From assembly GCA_023423275.1 (NCBI GenBank), contig JAFAFW010000097.1, positions 1 to 56,480 of the forward strand: DNA of 56,480 nucleotides. The letters are read 5' to 3'. The notes beneath the pieces were generated by a model. The model saw nothing but the letters and a program-made list of their open reading frames with translations. It did no database searches and had not been told where the DNA came from. The stretch's first letter is position 1, and each line of letters begins with the position of its first letter. The position numbers and the translations under genes are program-made. This stretch comes from Pseudomonadota bacterium (GTDB lineage: Bacteria; Pseudomonadota; Alphaproteobacteria; Rhizobiales; Hyphomicrobiaceae). This document shows, in pieces, positions 43,575-51,633 of the stretch.

Positions 43575-43979
43575 ATCGATGTCTCCATGCTTCCAAAAAC
43601 AACCACGCTAACGTCACCAGACACCGCGGGTTCCCGGATAAAATAATTGGCGCGTATTTCGTTTTGATCCGGGTGGTGCATATTCCGACAAAAAAGGACG
43701 CGATCGCTTTCGGGAGAAACGATCGTGTTAAAATCAGACATCGGCAATTTTCGAAAATTGCGTGAAATGAAAATAGACTGCCAGGCAACCTCCATTTCGT
43801 CATTGCAGAAACGAAATTAGGCGTTCCCATTGTTTTTGTGAGCATATTGCAACCGGCATAAAATGCCGCAGGGCATATTAGGCTTAATCTATTTCACGTC
43901 AAATCCCGTCTATTTTGTGCCAAAATCGCTCGACTTGATGGGCCCCGTACTCGCGTAACGGTTCAGGGGACCCATTCAA
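43575..43979. promoter_or_regulatory. AT-rich divergent spacer rich in palindromes
   Basis: These 405 bases separate two divergent secreted-protein genes and are clearly richer in A and T than the rest of the window. They include the perfect 18-base palindrome GCAATTTTCGAAAATTGC at 43744-43761. A stem with CGATCG ends lies near 43702-43728, and ATGCC-GCAG-GGCAT lies near 43867-43880. No protein gene is convincing here. Both promoters, and probably a regulator site, should be inside. Confidence 0.6.
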
Positions 43980-44804
43980 ATGAAATATGCATTTCTTGCT
44001 GCGATCGCAGTAAGTGCTTGCCTGACGACCAACGCCAGCGCAGCACCGCAAACCAACTGCAGACCGCAGGCTGTCCGCGATCTCGCCCGCCTGGCACCCG
44101 ACGGACATGCGATTTATACCGCTATCAGCGACAAGAAATTCTTTCTGAATTGGATCACATGCGACGACGTCCAGCTCGGGCTGGCAACCGCTGTCCACGA
44201 GAGCGTCCATTTCCTCACCGAGGAGAAAGACGCTTTTCCGCTGATCGGCGGCGACTTCATCAAGCGCGAGCATGCGCTCAGCAAGTTTTACGCGCCGCGT
44301 GCGGTCGCCCGGCATTTCGATCGCCGCAGTACGTATGTCGAAACCTACCTGATGCCGAATGCGGCGACCTCGGCAGATGATTTCCTGTTTCTGCTCGATG
44401 AGCTCAACGCCTACAGCCACGATCTGCACACGGTGACGCATCTCCAGACGCTCCACAAAGGCGAGGGGCAGGTGGATCACCGCGACGGCGTGACGGCCCT
44501 GATGGCTTTCGTCGCGGCGTACGTGCAGACGGCGAAGGAAAGCAAGCCCGAGACCTGGCAGGGTCTGCAGAAGCCGGAAGCCAGGAAGCTTGTCAGCACC
44601 CTCTGGGGGCAAGCCGAGACGGCTCTCAAATCGTCGTGCGGTATTCCCGGCATCGGCCGCGACGATCGCAAGTTCATCGGCTTCGTCTGCGACGCCAAGA
44701 ATAGCAGCGCGCTGGGCGAGCTTCTCGGACGCCAGCCCGCATGCCTCAGCACCTGCTCGTCGCCGGATACGGCTGCGGCAGAAGGAACCACCGCGGTTCG
44801 CTGA
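43980..44804 (+). CDS. Secreted protein with HExxH motif, putative zinc metalloprotease
   Basis: I do not recognise the family. The 274-residue product has a signal peptide (MKYAFLAAIAVSACLTTNASA). The mature part contains H73-E-S-V-H77 in ATAVHESVHFLTEE, the zincin motif. Downstream, D140-E141 in FLLDELNAYSHDLH could supply a third ligand of the gluzincin type. Six Cys in the mature part, three of them near the C-terminus (CDAK, CLSTC), suggest disulfides. An AGGGGA ribosome site precedes the ATG by 10 bases. No known peptidase domain can be named, so protease activity is inference from the motif. Confidence 0.65.
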   Translation: MKYAFLAAIAVSACLTTNASAAPQTNCRPQAVRDLARLAPDGHAIYTAISDKKFFLNWITCDDVQLGLATAVHESVHFLTEEKDAFPLIGGDFIKREHALSKFYAPRAVARHFDRRSTYVETYLMPNAATSADDFLFLLDELNAYSHDLHTVTHLQTLHKGEGQVDHRDGVTALMAFVAAYVQTAKESKPETWQGLQKPEARKLVSTLWGQAETALKSSCGIPGIGRDDRKFIGFVCDAKNSSALGELLGRQPACLSTCSSPDTAAAEGTTAVR

Positions 44805-44819
44805 GCAAGCGCTATTGCC

Positions 44820-44857
44820 CCGGTAGCCATCAACGGGCCACCGTTGGTGGCTACCGG
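44820..44857 (+). terminator. Near-perfect 17-bp hairpin after the HExxH gene
   Basis: CCGGTAGCCATCAACGG pairs with CCGTTGGTGGCTACCGG through a GCCA loop with a single T-G wobble. It starts 15 bases after the stop. It is the longest stem in the window, but only a short T-run (CGTTTGAG) follows. Confidence 0.75.
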
Positions 44858-44978
44858 CGTTTGAGATGCGGAGAACCCGCAGGCCAGGAGGGCTGGGCGG
44901 CCTTTCCCCGGTGTTGCGAGACGTGTATCCTTTCCCACGACGGCCCTTGCCAGCTTCGCACAGAGACGGATGCACGCC

Positions 44979-45215
44979 ATGCCGATGGATGCCGGTGAAA
45001 TCGAACGCCTGATCAAGGCCAGCCTCCCGGATGCCGACGTAAGTATCCGCGACCTGGCCGGTGACGGTGACCATTATGCCGCACACGTCGTCTCGAAGGC
45101 CTTCGCCGGCAAGACCCGGGTGCAGCAGCACCAGATGGTCTATCAGGCCCTGGGCGGCCGTATGGGTGATGTGCTACATGCGCTCGCACTGACGACCGCG
45201 GCGCGCAAGGATTGA
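44979..45215 (+). CDS. bolA: BolA family protein
   Basis: This is a 78-residue BolA-type protein that works with monothiol glutaredoxins in iron-sulfur cluster handling and iron sensing. It has MPMDAGEIERLIKASLPDADV, DGDHYAAHVVS and the helix-turn-helix-like TRVQQHQMVYQALGGRMG with the conserved His. In-frame ATGs at 44970 and 44985 are alternatives; 44979 has GACGG at fair spacing and gives the usual N-terminus. It is followed by grxD after 72 bases, the common pair. Confidence 0.92.
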   Translation: MPMDAGEIERLIKASLPDADVSIRDLAGDGDHYAAHVVSKAFAGKTRVQQHQMVYQALGGRMGDVLHALALTTAARKD

Positions 45216-45287
45216 CTTGCCCCAACCCTCGACCCCATCTTCTGGGGCGTAGGCACCGTTGGATGCCTGACTTGGAGAGAGGAATTC

Positions 45288-45641
45288 ATGACTGAGCAGC
45301 AATCCGTCCAGGACTGGATCGCCAAGACCGTCGCGGCGAACGATGTCGTGCTTTTCATGAAGGGCACGTCCAAGTTCCCGCAGTGCGGTTTCTCCGCCCA
45401 GGTGGCGCAGATTTTGGCCCACGTCGGCGTGGACTACAAGGACGTGAACGTGCTGGAGGATATGGGCATCCGCGAGGGCATCAAGGCCTTCAGCAACTGG
45501 CCGACGATCCCACAGCTCTACGTCAAGGGCGAGTTCGTCGGCGGCTGCGATATCGTCCGCGAGATGTTCCAGCACAATGAGCTGCAGCAGCTCCTGGACG
45601 AGAAGGGCATCGGCTACGACAAGAAGACGGCCGTCGCCTGA
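45288..45641 (+). CDS. grxD: Monothiol glutaredoxin, Grx4 family
   Basis: This is a 117-residue CGFS glutaredoxin that carries or delivers [2Fe-2S] clusters with BolA. The active site is C33-G-F-S36 in FPQCGFS. Lys25 in FMKGT binds glutathione in homologues, and the WPTIPQLYVKGEFVGGCDI segment is complete. A GAGAGAGG ribosome site precedes the ATG. A small CCCCA/TGGGG stem at 45233-45247 lies between bolA and grxD. Confidence 0.97.
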   Translation: MTEQQSVQDWIAKTVAANDVVLFMKGTSKFPQCGFSAQVAQILAHVGVDYKDVNVLEDMGIREGIKAFSNWPTIPQLYVKGEFVGGCDIVREMFQHNELQQLLDEKGIGYDKKTAVA

Positions 45642-45731
45642 GGCCTCTGACCTCGCTGCCGCTCACATTCGATTTCTCGGCATCGCCTTGACGCCAGGGC
45701 GATGCTGTTGCGGCTAGAGGTGCGCCGGCCC

Positions 45732-46757
45732 ATGACGGGGGGAGCGGGCGGTATGACGCTGGGCGGCCGTCGGTTTTTCCTGAGCCTCACCATCATCGGT
45801 GCCAGTGTCTGCCTTGCACTCGGCGTCAGCCTGCCGATTATCAAGCTGACCCGTTATGTCTTCTGGTCGACGGAGCACTCCCTGCTGTCGACCGTTCGCG
45901 TTCTTATTCGCGATGGACAACTGTTTCTCGGCGGCACGATCCTCGCCTTCTCGATCGTCTTTCCGGTTTTCAAGCTGCTCTATCTGCTGCTGGTTTCGAC
46001 ATTGCCGGTGACGGAGATCCGCCGCCAGCAGCGTCGGTTGAAGGCGCTCGAGTGGCTCGGAAAATGGTCCATGCACGATGTTCTCGTGCTGGCCTTGACG
46101 ATCTTCTTCATCAAGAGCCAGGGGGTATATGATGCGGCCAGCCTGAGCGGCGTCTACTTTTTCACCGCCGCGGTCGTGCTGATGATCCTTGCCTATGCGT
46201 GGTTGCGGACGGACACGGGCCTTGCAGACGGCCTGCGGCCGACGCCGATCGGCCCGATTGCGCCGCCATCGCCGGTGCGCAACTTCGTCCTGAGCTTCTT
46301 GATCATCGTGGCGACGGTCTTCTTCGCGCTCGGCGTCATCCTGCCAGCGATCCGGTTCACGACGATCTACGTGTGGACCAACCAGCACTCCATCGCCACG
46401 ATCATCTATGCCCTGTACGCCGACCAGGAGTACTTCCTCTGCGTCGTGCTGTTCGCGTTCTCGGTGTTCTTTCCGTTCCTGAAGCTGTTCTACCTGCTGA
46501 CGCTGGTGACGTCGCCGGACCTGTCGCCGGAATTTCGCCGCAAATCGATCTCGACGATGGAATGGTTGGGCCGTTACTCCATGACCGACGTCATGGTGCT
46601 GGCGCTGCTGATTTTCTACGTGAACTCGTCCGGCTACACGGAAGCCTCGGTGCAGCCCGGAATCTATTTCTTCGCCGCCTCGGCGGTGATCACGATGCTG
46701 GCCTATGGCTGGGCGAATTCGATGTCGGCGCGTCCGAGACCGATCGGGATCAGTTGA
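45732..46757 (+). CDS. Double PqiA-domain integral membrane protein
   Basis: This is a membrane protein of about 341 residues made of two similar halves, each with about four transmembrane segments. Repeated landmarks are SLPIIKLTRYVFWSTEHSLL against ILPAIRFTTIYVWTNQHSI, FPVFKLLYLLL against FPFLKLFYLLTL, and ALEWLGKWSMHDVLVLAL against TMEWLGRYSMTDVMVLAL. That is the paraquat-inducible protein A layout. The CxxC zinc-ribbon motifs of E. coli PqiA are absent. ATGs at 45702 and 45753 are alternative starts. Other PqiA proteins work with PqiB/PqiC in lipid transport between membranes; no such partners are here. Confidence 0.82.
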   Translation: MTGGAGGMTLGGRRFFLSLTIIGASVCLALGVSLPIIKLTRYVFWSTEHSLLSTVRVLIRDGQLFLGGTILAFSIVFPVFKLLYLLLVSTLPVTEIRRQQRRLKALEWLGKWSMHDVLVLALTIFFIKSQGVYDAASLSGVYFFTAAVVLMILAYAWLRTDTGLADGLRPTPIGPIAPPSPVRNFVLSFLIIVATVFFALGVILPAIRFTTIYVWTNQHSIATIIYALYADQEYFLCVVLFAFSVFFPFLKLFYLLTLVTSPDLSPEFRRKSISTMEWLGRYSMTDVMVLALLIFYVNSSGYTEASVQPGIYFFAASAVITMLAYGWANSMSARPRPIGIS

Positions 46758-46782
46758 CATCCCAGGGCGGAGACCAAAACAA

Positions 46783-46809
46783 AAGGACCATCCCGAAGGA
46801 TGGCCCCTT
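46783..46809 (-). terminator. Rho-independent terminator of rpsD
   Basis: CCATCC-CGAA-GGATGG with flanking GG/CC pairs forms the stem. Read on the minus strand it is followed by TTTTGTTTT. It lies 28 bases past the rpsD stop. Confidence 0.8.
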
Positions 46810-46837
46810 GAAAACGTTGAAGCTGTAGCGCGACCGG

Positions 46838-47455
46838 TTAGCGCGAGTAGAACTCGACCACCAGGTTCGGCTCCATGACGACCGGAAATGGGACGTCCGA
46901 GAGGGCCGGGATGCGGATGAACTTGGCGGTCATCTTGCCATGATCAGCCTCGATGTAGTCCGGAACGTCGCGCTCGGCGCTCTTGAGCGATTCGAGCACC
47001 ATCGGTAGCTGGCGCGACTTCTCGCGCACCTCGATGACATCGCCGACCTTGCAGCGGAAGCTGGAGATATTCACGCGGCGGCCGTTGACCCGCACGTGGC
47101 CGTGGCTGATGAACTGGCGCGCGGCGAACGGCGTCGGCACGAACTTGGCACGGTAGACCACGGCGTCCAGGCGGCGCTCCAACAGGCCGATCAGGTGCTC
47201 GGAGGTCGAGCCCTTGAGGCGGGTCGCGGTCGCGTAGATCTTGCGGAACTGGCGTTCGGTGATGTTGGCGTAGTAGCCCTTCAGCTTCTGCTTGGCGCGC
47301 AGCTGCTGACCGAAGTCGGACAGCTTGCCAACGCGGCGCTCGCCATGCTGGCCGGGGCGGCTTTCACGCTTGTTGATCGGGCTCTTTGGCCGGCCCCAGA
47401 TGTTCTCACCGAGGCGGCGGTCAATCTTATGCTTCGCAGTAACGCGCTTGCTCAT
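46838..47455 (-). CDS. rpsD: 30S ribosomal protein S4
   Basis: S4 is a primary 16S rRNA-binding protein of the small subunit. At 205 residues it is complete, beginning MSKRVTAKHKIDRRLGENIWG. It contains the S4 RNA-binding domain RLDAVVYRAKFVPTPFAARQFISHGHVRVNGRRV. It is a free-standing gene with a GGAG ribosome site about 9 bases upstream and a clear terminator downstream. Confidence 0.98.
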   Translation of the reverse strand: MSKRVTAKHKIDRRLGENIWGRPKSPINKRESRPGQHGERRVGKLSDFGQQLRAKQKLKGYYANITERQFRKIYATATRLKGSTSEHLIGLLERRLDAVVYRAKFVPTPFAARQFISHGHVRVNGRRVNISSFRCKVGDVIEVREKSRQLPMVLESLKSAERDVPDYIEADHGKMTAKFIRIPALSDVPFPVVMEPNLVVEFYSR

Positions 47456-47747
47456 TCAGGCACTCCAAATCATCAGGTTAGGCGGCGAACCGCTTGGAGC
47501 GCCCCCTCCTCTGCCTGGATTTCCCAAGCCGACAGGTGACGGTCCCAAAGAACCGCCACCACGGGTGCGCAAATCAAACACGGGCCTTTCGGCCCGCGCA
47601 GTCAGCTTCTACGGTGATTACACCGGCCCGTCAACCGTTTAGAGTCTTTCCGCCTTTGGCGGAATCGCTTGGCCGTCCCGCTCCCCCGTGGGAGCGGGTG
47701 GTTCTGACTAAACCTGAAAGGTCCTAGTCCAAAGGCCAGCCCGAAAC
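47456..47747. other. Intergenic region with three stable hairpins
   Basis: Upstream of rpsD and downstream of the exported-protein gene. Perfect stems are CGGGCC/GGCCCG at 47581-47596, TTCCGCC/GGCGGAA at 47648-47664 and CCCGCTCCC/GGGAGCGGG at 47677-47698. The outer two could end transcription of the upstream gene. The one nearest rpsD could lie in its leader. No T-runs follow. Confidence 0.6.
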
Positions 47748-48317
47748 CTATTTCTTAACGGTCGCGGTGCTTTGCTCGGTCGGATCGGTTTTCAGATAGG
47801 CCGCGATCAGCGCACTCACCTTCTTGCGCTGCTCGTCGGTGCAGGTGCCGACGGGGGATTTACCTTCCTCGACAACGACATCCTTGTCGCCATCCTTCTC
47901 GACCAGCCGGATTTTGCCGGTCAACATCATGACCGTCGTGAGGTGCAGCTGATTGATGTAGATCATTTGCTGCTCGGTCCATTTCTTCTTGGCTTCCTCG
48001 CGCCGCATCAAGGACCGGTAGTTATTGATCTGGTCCTCGATCAGCTCGCAGATCTGCGCGTGTGCCGACAGGCGGCCCACCATGATGACTTCGCGCGCCG
48101 TCTCCAGCGGAATCTGGACCGATGCCCGGTTCTTCTTATCGATCTCGACGGACTGACCGTTCGGCTTGGTGAACTTCGAGGGGGTCAGTGACCACGCATA
48201 GTCAAGGAACGCACGCACCGAGCGCTCGCTCAATTCCTGTGCCGCAGCGGCAGGCGCCGATAGAATCAGCAGTGCCCCGAGACCCAATCCGATCGCCCGA
48301 AGGCCCGCCATCTTCAT
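47748..48317 (-). CDS. Exported protein of unknown function
   Basis: I do not recognise a named family. From the ATG at 48317 the product is 189 residues with a signal peptide (LRAIGLGLGALLILSAPAAAAQ). The mature part begins LSERSVRAFLDYAWSLTPSKF and continues with a charged helical segment and two Cys (AQICELIEDQ and GTCTDEQ) that could pair. The C-terminus is Thr/Lys-rich. In-frame starts at 48368 and 48326 are possible; none has a clear ribosome site. It reads as a periplasmic protein between rpsD and the methyltransferase gene, all on the minus strand. Confidence 0.7.
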   Translation of the reverse strand: MKMAGLRAIGLGLGALLILSAPAAAAQELSERSVRAFLDYAWSLTPSKFTKPNGQSVEIDKKNRASVQIPLETAREVIMVGRLSAHAQICELIEDQINNYRSLMRREEAKKKWTEQQMIYINQLHLTTVMMLTGKIRLVEKDGDKDVVVEEGKSPVGTCTDEQRKKVSALIAAYLKTDPTEQSTATVKK

Positions 48318-48467
48318 ATTGCCCATCCACGTCAGCCGTTGCACCCGCATGCCCTTCGCGGCCAGCATCCTACACTCCAGCTCTCAGTTCGCAGTCCAGA
48401 GTTCGTCAGTCAACCCACAGCAAGAATTTGGGTGGTTCGGCCCCAAAGTAGGCATAAACAAGGCACG

Positions 48468-49730
48468 TCACGTGGACGGCTTGCGGCCTGCTCCCTTGCC
48501 CCGACTGAGCGTTGCCACGATACCACGCAGTGTTCTCACTTCCTGCTCGCTCGCCTGCATGCGGGCGAACATCGTCTGTATGTTTCGCATAACCGTTTGG
48601 CGCTTATGCGGCGGGTTGAAAAAACCCAGCCGGTCGAGTTCGGCCTCCAAATGTCCGAAGAATCCCAGCAGCTCATCCTTCGTCGCGGGCAGGGAGCCGC
48701 GCATATCGAGGCCGGGCTGTTTGGGCTGCTCGTAGGTCGTAACCCGCCCGAGCGTGCCACCCTTGCTTTCTTTCAACCATTCGTAGCTCAAAAGCAGCAC
48801 GGCCTGGGCCAGATTGAGGGACGCGAAGCGCGGGTTGACCGGGATCATGATCAGCGAATCGGCGAGCGCCACCTCATCGGTCTCCAAACCAGCCCTTTCG
48901 GGACCGAACAGGAACCCGCAGCGCTGCCCCGCAGCCATGCGCGCGCGCATTTCGCGCACCGCCTGCTGCGGCGTCAGCACCGGCTTTGCCAGATCGCGCT
49001 GGCGTGCCGTCGTGGCATAGACGTGATGCAGATCCGCCATCGCCTCGCGCAGCGTGGGAAACGCCGACGTGTCGTCGATGATGTAATTGGCGCCGGACGC
49101 AGCCGCGCGCGCCTTTTCGTTCGGCCAGCCGTCGCGCGGATCGACCAGCCGCAGGTCATCGAGGCCGAAATTCGCCATGGCCCGGGCCACCATGCCGATG
49201 TTGTCGGCGAGCTGCGGGCGCACGAGGATCAGGGGAGGGCTGGGGATCAGATCGCCATCCATCCCGGCCGCCATGGTCTTCGGCCGCGGATCGTCCCGCT
49301 TCTTCAAACGGCGAACCAGCCGGCGCGCCAGAAACCAGAATTCCTCACCCGCCCAGGTCTTCGCCAGGGTCTCCAGGGACGGAAACGCCGCCGGGGGCAG
49401 GGGACCGCCCAGTGTCACGGTCAGATTGGACTCTGTCAGCGTGATCTTGGAGAACTGCGCGCAAAACTGATCCAGCGACGTCAGGCCCAGCGCCTCGGTC
49501 CGCTTGCGGCAGCCGGGGCAGGTCGCGCCCGCCGCGACGCACGCCTCATCGGCGCAAAAATCGATCGCGGCGCGGATCTCCTCCGACGTTAATGCGGGTT
49601 CAGCGAGACCGGCAGCGGTCTCGAAACTGTCGTGATAGGCCGCGCGGATCACCTCGGCCACGGCACGTCCCGTCCCGGAGACGGTTGGGGCGCCCGTCGT
49701 GCTGTCTTTGGGATCAACGGATCGCATCAC
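48468..49730 (-). CDS. TrmJ-type SPOUT RNA methyltransferase with a Cys-containing N-terminal extension
   Basis: This is a 420-residue protein. Residues from about 165 form a SPOUT methyltransferase: ILVRPQLADNIGMVARAMANFG, then FLFGPERAGLETDEVALAD and NPRFASLNLAQAVLLLSYEW, the knot motifs of TrmJ-like tRNA 2'-O-methyltransferases. The first 155 residues are not part of that family. They contain C59, C64, C71 and C74 (spacing C-x4-C-x6-C-x2-C), possibly a zinc site, and a basic segment EEFWFLARRLVRRLKKRD. An internal ATG at 49262 could start a normal-size enzyme, but it has no good ribosome site and the upstream frame reads as coding. Confidence 0.82.
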   Translation of the reverse strand: MMRSVDPKDSTTGAPTVSGTGRAVAEVIRAAYHDSFETAAGLAEPALTSEEIRAAIDFCADEACVAAGATCPGCRKRTEALGLTSLDQFCAQFSKITLTESNLTVTLGGPLPPAAFPSLETLAKTWAGEEFWFLARRLVRRLKKRDDPRPKTMAAGMDGDLIPSPPLILVRPQLADNIGMVARAMANFGLDDLRLVDPRDGWPNEKARAAASGANYIIDDTSAFPTLREAMADLHHVYATTARQRDLAKPVLTPQQAVREMRARMAAGQRCGFLFGPERAGLETDEVALADSLIMIPVNPRFASLNLAQAVLLLSYEWLKESKGGTLGRVTTYEQPKQPGLDMRGSLPATKDELLGFFGHLEAELDRLGFFNPPHKRQTVMRNIQTMFARMQASEQEVRTLRGIVATLSRGKGAGRKPST

Positions 49731-49837
49731 GCGTCGGCTGGCTCATTCTCATGCTGGCACTTACGGCCCCGGCGTAGCGAATGCAGGCGGGGAGGGCAAT
49801 AGATCCCCATGCAATGACCGGCGCCTGGCTGTCCGTA

Positions 49838-50746
49838 TCAGTAAATCAGCAGATCCGCTTGGGAGGTGGTCCAGCGCAGATCAGGCATCGAGGTCGGCAC
49901 GCCGCCATCACCCAAATCGGCGACGTGACGGTATTTCGGCGCGAACAGAGACTTCAACGTCGCAATGCGAGGGGCGTCGCGGGGATCGGCGTTGAACTCC
50001 ACCAGAACCGGCACCTGCGCCATCCGCAAACCCGCCATACCGTCCAGCACCGACAGCTCATGCCCCTCGACGTCGATCTTCACCAGCCCGACCTGGTTCG
50101 CTCCGATACCATGCTGCTGCAGCAACTCATCGACCGTCGCGGCCGCCACGCTGATGGCTCCGGCGGGATTGTCGATGAACTCTGGTTCGACGGAGTGCGC
50201 GCCGAAGTTCTTGCCGTGATGGGAGAGCAGTAGCGTGCCCGATGCTGCGCTGGCGGCGGCACAAATCGCGATCACCTGATTGTCGAGGCCGTTGATGGCA
50301 AGGTTCTGCGACAGGATCTCGAAATTATGCGGGTCCGGCTCGATCGCCAGGCCGCGCGCAAAGGCACCGGACCGCATCGCATAGACGGTTTGCGCCCCGA
50401 TATTGGCCCCGACATCGATGAATACGCCATCGGGACGCAAGCGGCCTGATTGGCGCAACAGATGCAGCGCCCGGTCGAGTTCCCGCTTTTGCCACGGACG
50501 CCCGCTCAGCAGCTTCAACGCCACCTTGTCGTCGCGTGGATCGACGTACAGCATATGATCGACGAACGGCACGAGACAGAGCACGCCGGGCGCCAGATGC
50601 TGGTCCAGCAGCCCGCGGAGGACCCGGTTCCTGACTCGGCCATTCGAAGATGCAAGCGCCATCAGTCCGCGCGCGGCGCTCGATGTTAGGCGCCGGCGCA
50701 GTCGCAACCAACGTGAGGACTCGATCGGATCGGGCGGTTGGGTCAC
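49838..50746 (-). CDS. FkbM family methyltransferase
   Basis: This is a 302-residue SAM-dependent methyltransferase. The SAM-binding segment is FIDVGANIGAQTVYAMRSG, followed by AIEPDPHNFEILSQNLAINGL and LVKIDVEGHELSVLDG, the FkbM signature. Members O-methylate polyketides, sugars or glycolipids; no biosynthetic cluster is nearby, so the substrate is open. A Pro-rich N-terminus and a basic helix precede the domain. It is one of a run of minus-strand genes, 107 bases upstream of the TrmJ gene. Confidence 0.88.
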   Translation of the reverse strand: MTQPPDPIESSRWLRLRRRLTSSAARGLMALASSNGRVRNRVLRGLLDQHLAPGVLCLVPFVDHMLYVDPRDDKVALKLLSGRPWQKRELDRALHLLRQSGRLRPDGVFIDVGANIGAQTVYAMRSGAFARGLAIEPDPHNFEILSQNLAINGLDNQVIAICAAASAASGTLLLSHHGKNFGAHSVEPEFIDNPAGAISVAAATVDELLQQHGIGANQVGLVKIDVEGHELSVLDGMAGLRMAQVPVLVEFNADPRDAPRIATLKSLFAPKYRHVADLGDGGVPTSMPDLRWTTSQADLLIY

Positions 50747-50812
50747 AGGTTCGGCTCGCGTACGGAGTACACCCCCTAGCGCGAGCGGAACCGTTTTGCC
50801 AGAAGAGTCGTG

Positions 50813-51358
50813 TCAGCGCACCGCTGCGCTGAAGGCGGCCCTGAGTTCGGCAATCTGTGCCGCAACCGGATTGACGGCTTTGACATCGGGATCGGCAACA
50901 GCCGGGGCCAAGGCCATGTCGAGCCGCATGATGCGATCGCCGAGGGCGAAGCTCTCCTCGATCAGCGCCCGCAACGTCTCCGGCAGATCCGCGAAATTCG
51001 CGATATGACTGGGACGGCCGGACGCGCGAAGCTTGAGGCGAGCCCGCTTGCGCGCGGCCTCTTCTTCGCAGATCTCGCCTTCTTTCAACGAACGGCGGAT
51101 GAGGAGCCATGATGCGAGATCAAGCAGACGGCTGGTCAGCCGCATGCTTTCAGTCGCATAGGTGACGGCGGTTGTTGGCTTCAGCGCCTTGGCCTCTTTG
51201 CGGCCGGCGCCGTCGAGATAAGCGGCTGTGCGTTCCACAAGGCCCATGCCCTGTTGGAAGACGCCGTCGAATTGATCGGACGACGTAAATCGCTGTCCGA
51301 ACGAAACGGTGACACTCCGTGGACTGGGCTGACCCCAGCTGCGCGACTCAATACCCAT
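50813..51358 (-). CDS. rcdA: DUF1465 protein, RcdA-type regulator of CtrA degradation
   Basis: This is a 181-residue helical protein of the DUF1465 family. In Caulobacter the family member RcdA is an adaptor that helps deliver CtrA and other substrates to the ClpXP protease at the cell pole. Features are VTVSFGQRFTSSDQFD, TYATESMRLTSRLLDLASWLL and the linker LIRRSLKEGEICEEEAARKR. An upstream in-frame GTG at 51373 would add five residues. The role in this organism is inferred from the family. Confidence 0.88.
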   Translation of the reverse strand: MGIESRSWGQPSPRSVTVSFGQRFTSSDQFDGVFQQGMGLVERTAAYLDGAGRKEAKALKPTTAVTYATESMRLTSRLLDLASWLLIRRSLKEGEICEEEAARKRARLKLRASGRPSHIANFADLPETLRALIEESFALGDRIMRLDMALAPAVADPDVKAVNPVAAQIAELRAAFSAAVR

Positions 51359-51611
51359 GACCAACTTCGACACACGCTACTGTTGATATCACCATAGCAC
51401 GCCTCAGCGCCTTTGGTCAGGTTTAACATTCCCCCCGGAGCAGGCATTTTTCGGGCAACACGGACAACATCCACAAAAAAAGAATCGGCGAGATGCCGTC
51501 TCTCGATTGTGCAGACGTCGAACGGTACGCATTGCGGGAGAACACGATCCGGGGGAAGCGGATCATCGTCAGATTAGGTGCTTGGCCCCTAACGTATCGT
51601 AAATCTTCGAG

Positions 51612-51632
51612 AAAAAATGGAGCAAGCTCCTC
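51612..51632 (-). terminator. Rho-independent terminator of the alpha/beta hydrolase gene
   Basis: On the minus strand, GGAGC-TT-GCTCC is followed directly by ATTTTTTCTC, two bases after the stop of the hydrolase gene. This is a textbook arrangement with a short stem. Confidence 0.8.
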
Positions 51633-51633
51633 G

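Noticed and set aside
43571..43795. Minus-strand 74-residue frame whose TGA overlaps the ATG of the small secreted-protein gene (ATGA)
   Set aside because: The overlap looks like translational coupling, but third-position composition is not like the neighbouring genes, there is no ribosome site, and the frame runs through the large palindrome of the AT-rich spacer.
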